Source: Leptolyngbya iicbica LK
GTDB taxonomy: Bacteria > Cyanobacteriota > Cyanobacteriia > Phormidesmidales > Phormidesmidaceae
DNA: 64,000 bases
Direction: 5' to 3'
Assembly (NCBI RefSeq): GCF_004212215.1
Contig: NZ_QVFV01000001.1
Coordinates: forward strand, 878,814 to 942,813
Part shown: piece by piece, positions 16,607 to 25,814 of the stretch
Layout: each line of letters opens with the position of its first letter
Position numbering within the stretch: position 1 is the first letter of the stretch
Program-made: the position numbers and the translations under genes
The notes under the pieces: model-generated
Told to the model about the DNA's origin: nothing
The model's input: only the letters and a program-made list of their open reading frames with translations
Database searches by the model: none

Positions 16607-18025
16607 CTACTCGTCTTCGTGGGCGTGATAAGCCGCCTCAATTTCTTGCATCTGGATGTCGAGCTCTTTGAGTAACTTGACCAGAGCTTTCAAGGTTTTA
16701 GAGCGTGACGGTTGAAAGTTGAGGGATTTGCGAGCGCGATCGCGCATATCATTCAGACGCTCTTTCAACGTTTGAGCGGCATCCAACGCATCCCGGCTTA
16801 AGCTATCGATTTGATACTGCTGATGAAATTCTAGTGCGGCCCCGCGTAACACTTGCAAGGTCGCCTCTTCAGTTTCATCGCCCGGCAGCAACTTCAGCCG
16901 GAGCAAGATCCGCTCACCATCTTGGGTGCGCTCAATCTCGACTTGCTTGGGCTGAGTCACCGGAGCTAATGTGGCATGAGTCAACTGCTTAAATTCATTA
17001 ATCACCGCTTGCAGGACTTGGCTGTCAACCGGTTCAATCAAGCCTTCTAAAACGCCGTTGCGGCTCCACAAAATTTGGTGGGAATGCCCATGGCGCTTGA
17101 GGTATAAACGGCCAATACCATCACCAATCACCTTATCCAAGAGGGCTTGCATCAGCACTTTGGGTGGCAGAGCACACAGCAGACGACTGATATCGTCATC
17201 GTGCGCTTCATCAGTGGCCGGGGCATCGGGTACTTCAGCGGGTGGGGCTTCAGCGAGCGGAGCTTCTTCAGGGGGCGGGACCTCAGCGGTCGGTGCTTCA
17301 GCGGGCGGAGGCGGCACCATAACCGATGGTGTCTCTTCGCTCTCGGGGGGAACTTCTTCACTGATCTCAGGCTCTGCAGTCTCAGCTGGGGGCGGCCCAA
17401 CCGCACTGGCCTCCTCTAGTACCGGAGAGGTTGTGGGCTCAAACACTTCGGCCAATGCCGCTGCTCGCTGCTCTTCAGCCACCAGCTGAGACGTCAGGTC
17501 TCTGGGCAGCAGCGCGGTCATCTCTTCGACTTGTTCGAGAATCAAGGTCGCCTGTAACTGCTCGTCAGAAATTGCACCCCCTGCCATGGGTGCTGGTTCG
17601 TGAGCGATCGCCGCTTCTGTCGCAAACGATGATACGGAAGCACCCGCTGCCGCATCAACCGCCGCTGATGCGGCAGCCTTTTCAGCCTCAGCGGCCTTTT
17701 CAGCCTCGGCATTGGCAACATTAGCCTGCCGCTGACTCTCAGCAGTGTGCTTAAGATATTGCGATAGCAAATCACGGTGCCAGTCAGACGCCACCTTCTG
17801 AAAGCGGATGGAGTAGTTGATGTAAGACAGCTGTTTAGTGACGTACTCAGCCGCTGCCGGATCATCAGGATCAACCGTTCCCATGGTTAGGCAGCTGCCA
17901 TCAATTGAGAGTGGGGCAACTTGGTAGTAGAGACACGCCTCAAAGGGCAAAATACTGTCAATTAGTGCGTAAATTTGAGCTCGCTCTAGGTCAGTTGGCG
18001 AACCATCGGTATCGGCCTGAGACAT
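16607..18025 (-). CDS. PilB/GspE N-terminal-domain-like protein without ATPase
   Basis: The N-terminal part (residues ~15-92: LPFEACLYYQVAPLSIDG, TVDPDDPAAAEYV) resembles the MshEN/GspE-N domain of type II secretion and type IV pilus ATPases. An Ala/Glu-rich helix and a Pro/Ala/Glu-rich linker (~200-285) follow. The C-terminal part (LPPKVLMQALLDKVIGDGIGRLYLKRHG) resembles the region ahead of the PilB ATPase core. No Walker A or B motif is present. I take ATG 18025 (472 aa) because AAGGAGG lies about 10 nt upstream; the frame continues to 18208 with other possible starts. It may regulate or anchor pilus machinery, by inference. It could equally be a c-di-GMP-responsive MshEN adaptor. Confidence 0.75.
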   Translation of the reverse strand: MSQADTDGSPTDLERAQIYALIDSILPFEACLYYQVAPLSIDGSCLTMGTVDPDDPAAAEYVTKQLSYINYSIRFQKVASDWHRDLLSQYLKHTAESQRQANVANAEAEKAAEAEKAAASAAVDAAAGASVSSFATEAAIAHEPAPMAGGAISDEQLQATLILEQVEEMTALLPRDLTSQLVAEEQRAAALAEVFEPTTSPVLEEASAVGPPPAETAEPEISEEVPPESEETPSVMVPPPPAEAPTAEVPPPEEAPLAEAPPAEVPDAPATDEAHDDDISRLLCALPPKVLMQALLDKVIGDGIGRLYLKRHGHSHQILWSRNGVLEGLIEPVDSQVLQAVINEFKQLTHATLAPVTQPKQVEIERTQDGERILLRLKLLPGDETEEATLQVLRGAALEFHQQYQIDSLSRDALDAAQTLKERLNDMRDRARKSLNFQPSRSKTLKALVKLLKELDIQMQEIEAAYHAHEDE

Positions 18026-18208
18026 CGAAGCCGCCCCTCCTTGATTAGCCCTCATCCGATCATCACCCGACTGTTTAGCCATACTTGCCAGAATTGCAGA
18101 GCGTTCCCCAAGAGCCACCCGTTGTGATGATCGACCCGCTAGAGACATCATCGCAAAGACGCTCTCGAAAGGTACGATCCGCTCAAGGATTGATAATGGT
18201 CTTAACAC

Positions 18209-18609
18209 ATATCGCTTTTATAACAACCCGGAGAAAATTCAGCGGCAATTTTTGAACCTTCTGGTAAGTCTATTTATAAAGCGTGAAGAATCTTTAGAGG
18301 GAATCAACCGAGTTCCTCACATCTTAATAAGCGTAAATAGAGCCCACTTTCGGAGCCGTATGGCAGCGGCGATCGCCCCTCTACGTACGCTCTGACAAAA
18401 AACTTATGCACTCAATACCAGAAGCACATATCAGTTAAGTCAGTTAAGTCAGTTAAATTAGCCTAAGCATGGAGACAAGAGGGCGATCGGACTCATACAA
18501 CTATGCCAGATCGCCTTACATAACCATTTCCGACAACACACCAAGGCTTTGACCGGCACCAAGAGCGAGACTCGGTACCACCCCGGTGGATTGCCTGGAG
18601 TGGATATTG
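18209..18609. other. Intergenic region upstream of the PilB-N-like gene
   Basis: No gene recognised. It contains a three-copy 9-bp tandem repeat (18431-18457), a short CCACC-CC-GGTGG dyad near 18580, and presumably the promoter of the downstream minus-strand gene. A 71-codon frame at 18458-18673 overlaps the ferredoxin gene and is not supported. Confidence 0.4.
18431..18457. repeat. TCAGTTAAG tandem repeat, three copies
   Basis: TCAGTTAAG, TCAGTTAAG, TCAGTTAAA in direct succession, a 9-bp unit. It may be replication slippage or a cluster of binding sites; nothing decides between these. Confidence 0.8.
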
Positions 18610-18918
18610 CTAGAGCACGGCTTCTTCTTGATGAGTTTTGATGGTGCAGTCTGAGGTTGGTTTGCCAATACAAGTTAGCACATAGCCTTCTTCGATCTGG
18701 CCTTCATCGAGCTGCATTTGCCCTTCCTGATCCAGGCTTTCGCCCTCGATCACCTGACCGGCGCAAGTGCTGCAGGCTCCAGAACGGCAAGAATACGGTA
18801 AGTCGATGTCATATTCCATTTCGGCCACGTCGAGAATGCTCTCGTTTTCAGGAACTTCAATAACCGTATCGAGTGCTTCTGCTTCATTAATGAGATGAAC
18901 TTGATAAGTCGTTGCCAT
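18610..18918 (-). CDS. Plant-type [2Fe-2S] ferredoxin
   Basis: A 102-residue one-electron carrier with cluster ligands C44, C49, C52 and C83 (CRSGACSTC ... LTC), the classical C-x4-C-x2-C arrangement, and [15 protein letters not shown] before the cluster. Soluble and acidic, it would take electrons from photosystem I or serve a dedicated reductase. The [15 protein letters not shown] loop is that of photosynthetic PetF-type proteins. The tail HQEEAVL is slightly longer than the ~97-residue PetF, so it may be one of several ferredoxin isoforms; I therefore leave the symbol blank. ATG 18918 gives the standard [10 protein letters not shown] start. Confidence 0.95.
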   Translation of the reverse strand: MATTYQVHLINEAEALDTVIEVPENESILDVAEMEYDIDLPYSCRSGACSTCAGQVIEGESLDQEGQMQLDEGQIEEGYVLTCIGKPTSDCTIKTHQEEAVL

Positions 18919-19257
18919 AAGAACTATTTACAGTTGCTTCAAAGTCATTGAAACAAACTGCACCCGACTCGCCCTCTGCCAATGGGGCAGAAAATTGATC
19001 GCGGCAATTTCCCTCAGTTGATAGACGATCGCTGGCACGAGGGCGATCGCTGCCCACCCTTGGCAGCGCCCCGATGCAGAATTGCACCGGGCTCATTTTA
19101 TTTTTTTTGGATATTGACTCCCGGCGCCAACGACTAACCTGATTGGCCAGCGCTCAGGAGTGGGAATTTAATTAAGTGTGGGCAGCCGTCTCGGCTGTCC
19201 CAGGGCAGGCAAGATGCCTGCCTGATACAACTTGGATGTGATATTCAACCCTGGTTC
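18919..19257. other. Intergenic region with ferredoxin promoter side and a dispersed repeat
   Basis: 339 bp between ferredoxin and the sulfatase. It contains repeat copy A (19156-19240) in its last third. No additional gene is convincing. Confidence 0.5.
19156..19240 (+). repeat. Dispersed double-hairpin repeat, copy A
   Basis: AGGAGTGGGAATTTAATTAA is followed by a GGGCAGCCG-TCT-CGGCTGTCC hairpin and a GCAGGCA-AGA-TGCCTGC hairpin, then ACTTGG. A closely similar copy lies in opposite orientation at 61071-61150. It is downstream of the sulfatase stop and could double as its terminator. Confidence 0.75.
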
Positions 19258-20709
19258 CTAAGGCTGATTGTCGATCGCCTCAGCGTCCTCCGGGGTCACA
19301 ACAGACGTAAATAGCACACTCTTGGCTGCCCCTAAAGCCTCGTTCAAAAACAGCGACGGTGACGCCTCCTGGGCCATTTGCTCGATCTGGTGTTTGAGCT
19401 GCGCCACCTTGCGGAGGTTTTGAGTCGCCAGGTTCGTTGCCTCACCGGGATCTTGCGCCAGGTTAAATAGCTCGACGCGGGAGGGCAACGCCACCTTCCA
19501 CACGAGTTTCCAATCGCCCTCATGGACAGCCGCGCGAAAAGGCTCAACGTCAAAGCCGACGGCATCGCGCTCCATCATTGTGCCCTCCGCCAGAGCAGGC
19601 CAAATATTCAACCCATCGAGTGGTTTCGTCGGATCAGGCGCTGCACCTGCCAGGCTGGCGAGGGTCGGATACCAATCGATAATGTGCATGGGCTGGTCAG
19701 TGGCCGAACCGGGTTCGATCTGGCCTGGCCAGTTGGCGAGGGCCACCACGCGAGTCCCCCCTTCGTAGAGCGACCCTTTGCCTTCGCGGAAGATCCCGTT
19801 ATCGGCAGGAATGGTGCCGCCGGAGGTATCTACTTCTCCTGTCACCGCCGCCGAACGAGGACCGCCATTGTCGCTCTGGAACACAATCAGCGTGTTGTCG
19901 CGCATGCCCCGCCGCTCTAACGCCTCGACCACCTGCCCGATCTGTTCATCCATCACAGAAATCATGGCCGCATAAGCCCGACGGCTCGGATCGGCGATGT
20001 GGGCGTATTGCGCCAGCGCTTCCTCTGGTGCCTGATAGGGGGCATGGGGGGCGGTAAACGCCAGATACATGAAGAGGGGCGTCTCCGGATCGTGCTCGTC
20101 GATCAGCTTGACCGCATCCTGCCCGAGCAGGGTGGTGACATAGCCCTCTTCTTCGACCAATTCGTTGTTGCGATACCAGTCCACGACGCCGTGGGCGGAA
20201 TGGGTAAAGTAGTCGATTTCGCCCAGAATGGGACCGTAGTGATAATCAAACCCGCGTTGCAGAGGCCAATACTGGCGATCGGCATGGCCCAGGTGCCACT
20301 TGCCCACCAGGGCGGTCTTGTAGCCGACCTCTTTGAGCGCCTGGGGCAACAGCCATTCATCGGTCGGCAGTCCATAGGTACCCGCCGAGGGAATCACGAG
20401 GGTTTGGAATCCATAGCGGAAGGGATAACGCCCCGTCATCAGGGCCGCTCTGGAGGGGGTGCACCAGGGATGAGCGTGGTACTTTTCGAGGCGAATGCCC
20501 GTCTGGGCGAGGCGATCGAGATTCGGGGTCTGAATATCTGAGCCATGAAACCCGACATCTTTCCACCCCTGGTCGTCCGCCATGATGTAAACGATATGGG
20601 GGCGAGAAGGTGTTTGGGCGATCGCGGCTGGCGACCACCAGCTATGCATCCCTGACACAACGGCCACAATGAAGGCGATGGCAAAGCCCAGGGCTTTTAC
20701 GTTACGCAT
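19258..20709 (-). CDS. Exported arylsulfatase
   Basis: Hydrolyses sulfate esters outside the cytoplasm. An N-terminal signal peptide (LGFAIAFIVAVVSG...AIAQ, ~1-32) precedes a type I sulfatase domain. IMADDQGW gives the metal-binding aspartates. CTPSRAALMTGRYP (Cys83) is the C-x-P-S-R motif whose cysteine is converted to formylglycine. GKWHLGH and the DNGG segment complete the active site. The 483-residue length is typical of arylsulfatase B-like enzymes. It diverges from an AraC regulator across 245 bp. No formylglycine-generating enzyme gene is in this window. It probably scavenges sulfate from sulfated polysaccharides. Confidence 0.93.
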   Translation of the reverse strand: MRNVKALGFAIAFIVAVVSGMHSWWSPAAIAQTPSRPHIVYIMADDQGWKDVGFHGSDIQTPNLDRLAQTGIRLEKYHAHPWCTPSRAALMTGRYPFRYGFQTLVIPSAGTYGLPTDEWLLPQALKEVGYKTALVGKWHLGHADRQYWPLQRGFDYHYGPILGEIDYFTHSAHGVVDWYRNNELVEEEGYVTTLLGQDAVKLIDEHDPETPLFMYLAFTAPHAPYQAPEEALAQYAHIADPSRRAYAAMISVMDEQIGQVVEALERRGMRDNTLIVFQSDNGGPRSAAVTGEVDTSGGTIPADNGIFREGKGSLYEGGTRVVALANWPGQIEPGSATDQPMHIIDWYPTLASLAGAAPDPTKPLDGLNIWPALAEGTMMERDAVGFDVEPFRAAVHEGDWKLVWKVALPSRVELFNLAQDPGEATNLATQNLRKVAQLKHQIEQMAQEASPSLFLNEALGAAKSVLFTSVVTPEDAEAIDNQP

Positions 20710-20954
20710 GACTCCCGTTCCTACTAATCACTTTGAGATGAGTTATGACCAACCAGAAATAGCGCGACACCCTGCGGCATAATTAATTTCAGGACTGACC
20801 ACAAAGCCCCACAATAGGGCGCAGCAAAACGGGTGACTATCTAAAAATCGCAAGTTTGCAGCAGCACAGCATTAAGAAATTTGAAGGCTTTCAACCCAAA
20901 AACATGATTTCAGGGGTGGCTTCTGTAGAAAGGTGGACATTACTTTGACCAGAC

Positions 20955-21947
20955 ATGAAACCGCTGAAAAGCCGGATGGCTGAATTTTCCAATAACGCCG
21001 CCTCGAATGCAGCCAAGTACTATCAATTCAAAGATGTTGATGAGCTAGCGTTTTTTTTGCCTGAAGATGTCCGCCTGACGCCCTTAGCGTGCGAGCCGTT
21101 TAAGTGCGAATCAGCGGCGCTTGATTTAGGAGCCGTTCAGTTCAATTTCAATGATGTGAATCGTAGCCTGCATGCCTTTGGCGATAAGCAGACGGAATTT
21201 TTGACTTTTGTCATGATTCTGAAAGGATCAGGCCAGCAGGGGATTGAAAATAGCCGACTTGTGACCGAAGACTATTTGTTTGGCTTTGATCCTGAACGGG
21301 AGGCGGATCTGGTTTTTCCGGGAGGGTGTTTATACTGTGCTGTTTATATCCGCCCCGATATTTTTGAGGTATACACTCAAGCCTTAAATCGGCTGGATTT
21401 AGATGCAAAATTTTTAGCGTCTAACTATGTTTATATGCCAGAGTCTTTTCCGAGCTTGCGGGGCTATCTGGAGAAGTTATATGAACTGTTGATCCAGCGG
21501 TCCCCATTATTGCAAAAACCGGTTTTTCAACAGATTGTTTTGGCAGACTTTTTGCCGTTATTTATCACAGCATTGCCGTCTCAAAGAGAAAATAAGCTTG
21601 CTATCAAGTTCTTTCGCCGATCGCGCCTGGTCAAACAAGCAGACGAGTATATGCGATCGCACCTCGACCAACCGCTGACGCTCACTGACCTCTGCACAGC
21701 CCTCGGCACCAGTAGCCGCGCCCTCTGCTATGGCTTTCAGGAAATCTTTGGCATGAGCCCAATGGCCTATCTAAAAACCTTACGATTACAAGGGGTTTTT
21801 CGAGTCTTACGAACCGCTCAATCCAGCCCCAAAACAGTGACCGAGGTCGCCACCCAGTTTGGCTTTTATCACTTAGGGTTCTTGGCTCGCGACTACAAGC
21901 AGATGTTTGGCGAACTCCCCTCAGCAACCCTCAAACGCAGTCAGTAG
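20955..21947 (+). CDS. AraC-family transcriptional regulator
   Basis: A 330-residue DNA-binding protein. The last ~100 residues carry the double helix-turn-helix: ADEYMRSHLDQPLTLTDLCTALGTSSRALCYGFQEIFGMSPMAYLKTLRL, then TVTEVATQFGFYHLGFLARDYKQMFGELPS. The N-terminal ~220 residues are a ligand/oligomerisation domain of unknown specificity. It is divergent from the sulfatase across a shared 245-bp region, so the sulfatase is a likely target by inference. ATG 20955 is used; an in-frame ATG at 20976 is the alternative. Confidence 0.92.
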   Translation: MKPLKSRMAEFSNNAASNAAKYYQFKDVDELAFFLPEDVRLTPLACEPFKCESAALDLGAVQFNFNDVNRSLHAFGDKQTEFLTFVMILKGSGQQGIENSRLVTEDYLFGFDPEREADLVFPGGCLYCAVYIRPDIFEVYTQALNRLDLDAKFLASNYVYMPESFPSLRGYLEKLYELLIQRSPLLQKPVFQQIVLADFLPLFITALPSQRENKLAIKFFRRSRLVKQADEYMRSHLDQPLTLTDLCTALGTSSRALCYGFQEIFGMSPMAYLKTLRLQGVFRVLRTAQSSPKTVTEVATQFGFYHLGFLARDYKQMFGELPSATLKRSQ

Positions 21948-22101
21948 ATTGTCGTTGTTCATGCCCCATCCCACCAATGCTGCGGCCTGCCAGTTGCCAG
22001 TTTCCGGTTTGCAGTGATCCGCAACGGGGGATAGATATCGTTGGGACTGTCAGCGATCGCCTCTACCCCTGCCTAAGTTTGCTGCGGTTGCCTGGGTAGC
22101 G

Positions 22102-22142
22102 ATTCATCCTCGGACAGAAACGTTAATCTGTTAAACAGGCTG
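22102..22142 (+). repeat. 41-bp perfect direct repeat, left copy
   Basis: Begins ATTCATCCTCGGACAGAAAC and ends TTAAACAGGCTG; identical to 22861-22901. It sits 44 bp before the Uma2 start. A further ~20 bp upstream (TGCGGTTGC...) is imperfectly repeated too. Confidence 0.95.
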
Positions 22143-22186
22143 CGATATCTTGGCCTTGCTCATTAGGATGGCATATACGCACAGCT

Positions 22187-22801
22187 ATGATTGCGATCGC
22201 TCCCATCAAATCCTTGCCGGATGGTTCAGTGGCAACCATTCCCATGGGCTGGGCCGAGTATGAACAGTTACTGGTCACTCGTAATGATCAGAGTGTGCCG
22301 CGTCTCAAATACGCCGATGGATATTTAGCCCTCAAAATGCCAACTTTCGAGCACGGGCAGTTAATTGCGATCGTGGTTGATTTAATTGTGGCCATCCTCA
22401 ACCAGCAGTTGCGCGATTACGTCCATACGACCCCGGTGACGTTGCAAATTCCTGAACAGGCAGGCATTGAACCGGATCATTGTTTTTGGCTCAATAACTG
22501 GGCTGCCGTGAATGGCAAAAGCCGGATTGATTTGGCCACTGAACCATCCCCTGATATCGCCATTGAGGTTGATGTCACCAACTTCACCAAGGTGGCTGAC
22601 TATCAACCTTTTCAGGTGTCTGAAGTCTGGCTCATCCGAGGCGATCGCCTCGCTGTTTTCACCTTGACGGTTGACGGCTATCAACCCGCTGAGGTAAGTC
22701 AGTTCTTCCCAGAGATTGACTTGTCATCTTTGTATCAGCAGGTCGTTGCAGCAGTTAGTAAGGGTGCGAGCCCGCCGCGCGCGATTCGTTCTGTGCTCTG
22801 A
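22187..22801 (+). CDS. Uma2-family (DUF820) putative endonuclease
   Basis: A 204-residue protein of the Uma2/DUF820 group, PD-(D/E)XK-like proteins hugely expanded in cyanobacteria; the cellular role is unknown. Features are YADGYLALKMPTFEHG, IEPDHCFWLNN (catalytic-type Asp) and SPDIAIEVDVTNFTK (E-x-D in place of the usual E-V-x-S). The C-terminus DRLAVFTLTVDGYQPAEVSQFFPEIDL is standard. It lies between the two copies of a 41-bp direct repeat, suggesting the gene was inserted or duplicated together with its upstream region. A second Uma2 gene is at 54521. Confidence 0.9.
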   Translation: MIAIAPIKSLPDGSVATIPMGWAEYEQLLVTRNDQSVPRLKYADGYLALKMPTFEHGQLIAIVVDLIVAILNQQLRDYVHTTPVTLQIPEQAGIEPDHCFWLNNWAAVNGKSRIDLATEPSPDIAIEVDVTNFTKVADYQPFQVSEVWLIRGDRLAVFTLTVDGYQPAEVSQFFPEIDLSSLYQQVVAAVSKGASPPRAIRSVL

Positions 22802-22860
22802 TCGAAAATTTTGGCCAGCGAGATCACGCCCTATCCTGCCTGCGGTTGCTCGGATTACGC

Positions 22861-22901
22861 ATTCATCCTCGGACAGAAACGTTAATCTGTTAAACAGGCT
22901 G
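22861..22901 (+). repeat. 41-bp perfect direct repeat, right copy
   Basis: Identical to 22102-22142, 759 bp downstream, ending 60 bp before the aminopeptidase start. It may be the original promoter region of that gene. Confidence 0.95.
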
Positions 22902-22961
22902 AGATCGCCCCCCAGCTTGGCGACCCATGCAGAAGATTTGCCGCGACGCTACGAGGACTCC

Positions 22962-25562
22962 ATGTTGAATTATTCCGGCTTCGATACCCCCGAACCCCCC
23001 AAGCACAAGTCATTTGAGCTGCCAGGGGCGCGGCCTCACTACACGCCGGATCGCCCGGGCCAAGTCAACCACATCGCTCTGGATTTGGATTTGGATATTC
23101 CGAATCAACGGTACACGGGCACCTGCACCATTCGCCTCACCCCCGTGCGCAGCGGCCTTGAACGCCTGGTGCTGGATGCGGTAAACCTACAAATTGAGTC
23201 GGTGATGGTGGGCAATCTGGCGCAGCGGTTCGACCATGATGGCGAGCAGCTTTACGTCTATCTTAGCCAGCCAACGACGGTGGGGAACGCGATCGAGGTG
23301 GCGATCGCTTACCACAGCGACAATCCCCAGCGCGGCCTGTACTTCGTGGCCCCGACCGAGCATCAGCCCGACAAACCCGTCCAAGTGTGGACCCAGGGCG
23401 AAGACGAAGACTCCCGCTACTGGTTCCCCTGCTTCGACTATCCCGGTCAGTTGGCCACCAGCGAAATTCGGGTGCGGGTGCCCAAGCCCTACCAGGCCAT
23501 CTCCAACGGCGAACTGGTTGAGACGCAGGAAGAAGGCGACGCCAAGATTTTCCACTGGGTTCAGAAGGAAGTCCACCCTTCCTATTTAATGACTCTGGCA
23601 GTGGGCGACTTTGACGAAATCCGTGATGAGTGGGACGGCATCCCCGTCACCTACTACGCGCAGAAGGGCCGCAAAGACGACGCCCAGCGCACCATGGGCA
23701 AGACGCCCGAGATGATTGCCTTTTTTAGCGATCGCTTCGGCTACCGCTACGCCTTTCCCAAATACGCCCAGGTCTGCATCAAAGACTTCACCTTTGGCGG
23801 CATGGAAAACACCTCCTGCACGCTGCTGACCGATCGCTGTCTGATCGACGAGCGGGCGGCGCTGGACAACACCAATTCGGAGATGCTGGTTGCCCACGAA
23901 CTGGCCCACCAGTGGTTCGGCGATCTGCTGGTGATCAACCACTGGTCCCATGCTTGGGTGAAAGAGGGCATGGCGACTTACTCAGAAGTGCTGTGGACGG
24001 ATGACCAGTACGGTGCTGACGAAGCCGCCTACTACCGCCTCGGCGAAATGCGCAGCTACCTGTCGGAAGACAAAAGCCGCTACCGTCGTCCCATGGTGAC
24101 CCACGTTTACCGCGAGCCGATAGAACTCTACGATCGCCACATTTATGAGAAAGGCGCGTGTGTCTATCACATGCTCCGCACCGAGTTGGGAGACGAGCTA
24201 TTCTGGCAGGCCATCCACGGCTTTGTAAACAAATATGCTCACAAGACCGTCGAGACTCTGGATCTCATCCGCACTATCGAAGAAACCACCGGACGCAACC
24301 TGCGCTTCCTGTTCGATCAGTATGTGTATCGCGGTGGTCATCCCGATTTCAAAGTGGCGTACAAGTGGGATGCCGACAGCAACCTGGCGAAAATTACGGT
24401 TACCCAAACCCAGGCGAAAGCGGGGGACAAGAGCAGCAAAAGCGGCTTGTTCGACCTGCGCATTCCCATCGGCATTGGCTATGTGGAAAACGGCGAAGTC
24501 AGCGTGCAGCCGATGACGGTGCGCATTCACGAGCAGGAGCAGGCGCTGTACTTCCCGCTGCCCAAAAAGCCCGATTTCATTAGCTTTGACGTGGGTAACC
24601 ACTACACCAAGACGGTGAAGCTGGAATATCCCCTACCGGAACTCAAGGCCCAACTGAAGTACGATCCCGACCCCATCGCGCGGGTCTATGCCGTGGAGGC
24701 GATCGCTCAAAAAGGCGGCCTTGATGCAGTGAACGCGCTAGCCGACGCCCTGACGACCGATTCTCTCTGGGGCGTGCGGGCCGAAGCGGCGAAACAACTC
24801 GCCGACCTCAAGCTGGATCAAGCGATCACCGCTCTTTTACAGGGCTTACAAGACCCGCATCCCAAGGTGCGCCGCGCCGTAGTGGAAGCCCTGGGCAAAG
24901 TCAAAACGTCGGCGAGCTACCAGGCTTTGCTGGAAATCGTGCAGGCAGGCGACCCCAGCTACTACGTCGAAGCGTCTGGCATTAGTGCATTGGGTGAAGT
25001 GGGTGCGTCGAAGCTCTCCGGTATTCCCGATGCGGCGCAGACCCTGGGCGTGTTGCGCACGGTGCTGCAAGAGCGAGCCGGGTGGAATGAAGTGGTGCGA
25101 TCAGGCGCGTTGAGCGGCGTCAGCCAGTTCAAAACCTCAGAAGACGCCCTCGACCTGATTTTGCAATACACCGAACCCGATGTGTCGTCGATGCTGCGGT
25201 TAGGGGCCGTGCGATCGCTGGGCAAGGTTTCCACCGGGCAAACCAAGCCCAATGTCGAGCGCATTCTCGAACGGCTGGAAGCGATCGCGCGGGAGCCCCA
25301 ATTCACCACGCAGATGACGGTGATTGCGGCGCTAGGCATGATGGAAGACGTCGGAGCCGTGACGGTGCTGCAAGGCATCGCTGACCACATTGACGATGGC
25401 CGCGTGCGCCGCCGCGCCGAAGAGACGATCAAAAAAGTACAGAAAAAGGTCGAGAAGGATCAGGCCGTTGCCAAACTCCAGGAGGATCTGGAAGAACTCA
25501 AAAAGTCGAACCAAGACCTCAAGAGCCGCTTAGAAGAACTGGAAGCGAAAGGCAAGGCTTAG
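22962..25562 (+). CDS. M1-family aminopeptidase (PepN-like) with HEAT repeats
   Basis: Zinc metallopeptidase that removes N-terminal residues from peptides. The exopeptidase motif GGMEN begins at about residue 279. The zinc site is HELAH (His312, His316) with Glu335 in WVKEG, the proper H-E-x2-H-x18-E spacing. After the M1 catalytic part, residues ~565-820 form HEAT/PBS-like repeats (DALTTDSLWGVRAEAAKQLADL, LQDPHPKVRRAVVEALGKV), and the last ~45 residues are a charged coiled coil. ATG 22962 is preceded by GAGG at a good distance and gives 866 aa. The frame extends upstream to 22716 but overlaps the Uma2 gene and is not supported. Confidence 0.94.
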   Translation: MLNYSGFDTPEPPKHKSFELPGARPHYTPDRPGQVNHIALDLDLDIPNQRYTGTCTIRLTPVRSGLERLVLDAVNLQIESVMVGNLAQRFDHDGEQLYVYLSQPTTVGNAIEVAIAYHSDNPQRGLYFVAPTEHQPDKPVQVWTQGEDEDSRYWFPCFDYPGQLATSEIRVRVPKPYQAISNGELVETQEEGDAKIFHWVQKEVHPSYLMTLAVGDFDEIRDEWDGIPVTYYAQKGRKDDAQRTMGKTPEMIAFFSDRFGYRYAFPKYAQVCIKDFTFGGMENTSCTLLTDRCLIDERAALDNTNSEMLVAHELAHQWFGDLLVINHWSHAWVKEGMATYSEVLWTDDQYGADEAAYYRLGEMRSYLSEDKSRYRRPMVTHVYREPIELYDRHIYEKGACVYHMLRTELGDELFWQAIHGFVNKYAHKTVETLDLIRTIEETTGRNLRFLFDQYVYRGGHPDFKVAYKWDADSNLAKITVTQTQAKAGDKSSKSGLFDLRIPIGIGYVENGEVSVQPMTVRIHEQEQALYFPLPKKPDFISFDVGNHYTKTVKLEYPLPELKAQLKYDPDPIARVYAVEAIAQKGGLDAVNALADALTTDSLWGVRAEAAKQLADLKLDQAITALLQGLQDPHPKVRRAVVEALGKVKTSASYQALLEIVQAGDPSYYVEASGISALGEVGASKLSGIPDAAQTLGVLRTVLQERAGWNEVVRSGALSGVSQFKTSEDALDLILQYTEPDVSSMLRLGAVRSLGKVSTGQTKPNVERILERLEAIAREPQFTTQMTVIAALGMMEDVGAVTVLQGIADHIDDGRVRRRAEETIKKVQKKVEKDQAVAKLQEDLEELKKSNQDLKSRLEELEAKGKA

Positions 25563-25685
25563 GCAACGCTCCTCCCAACACATTAGTAGCAGCATTGCAC
25601 TTTCACCGGACATCATGTAAATTCATTGTACGGGGAATGATTCTAGGTGGGGAAGAGAGAAGTTGCCGCTTCTCAAATCCCCTAA

Positions 25686-25717
25686 TCATCCCGCTTAGTC
25701 TCAGTAAGTCGGGATGA
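25686..25717. terminator. Hairpin downstream of the aminopeptidase
   Basis: TCATCCCG-CTTA pairs with TAAG-T-CGGGATGA around GTCTCAG with one bulged base. There is no T-run, so termination is uncertain. Confidence 0.35.
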
Positions 25718-25780
25718 CTGGAATCTATTGTATTCCCGCTGTCTTGTCCTTACCGCTTAATCAGGGATCTGGAGAGTTCC

Positions 25781-25806
25781 CCGTTTTCTTCAATGTGAAA
25801 ACGGAG
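25781..25806 (+). promoter_or_regulatory. Hairpin overlapping the ribosome-binding site of the 77-aa gene
   Basis: CCGTTTT (25781-25787) pairs with AAAACGG (25798-25804) around a 10-nt loop. The GG at its end is the first half of the GGAG ribosome-binding site (25803-25806) of the gene starting at 25815. The A/T-rich stem could make translation temperature- or factor-dependent, by inference. Confidence 0.4.
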
Positions 25807-25814
25807 ACACCCGT

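Noticed and set aside
22716-22961. Upstream extension of the aminopeptidase frame
   Set aside because: It overlaps the Uma2 gene and the direct repeat, has no family similarity, and ATG 22962 has its own ribosome-binding site.
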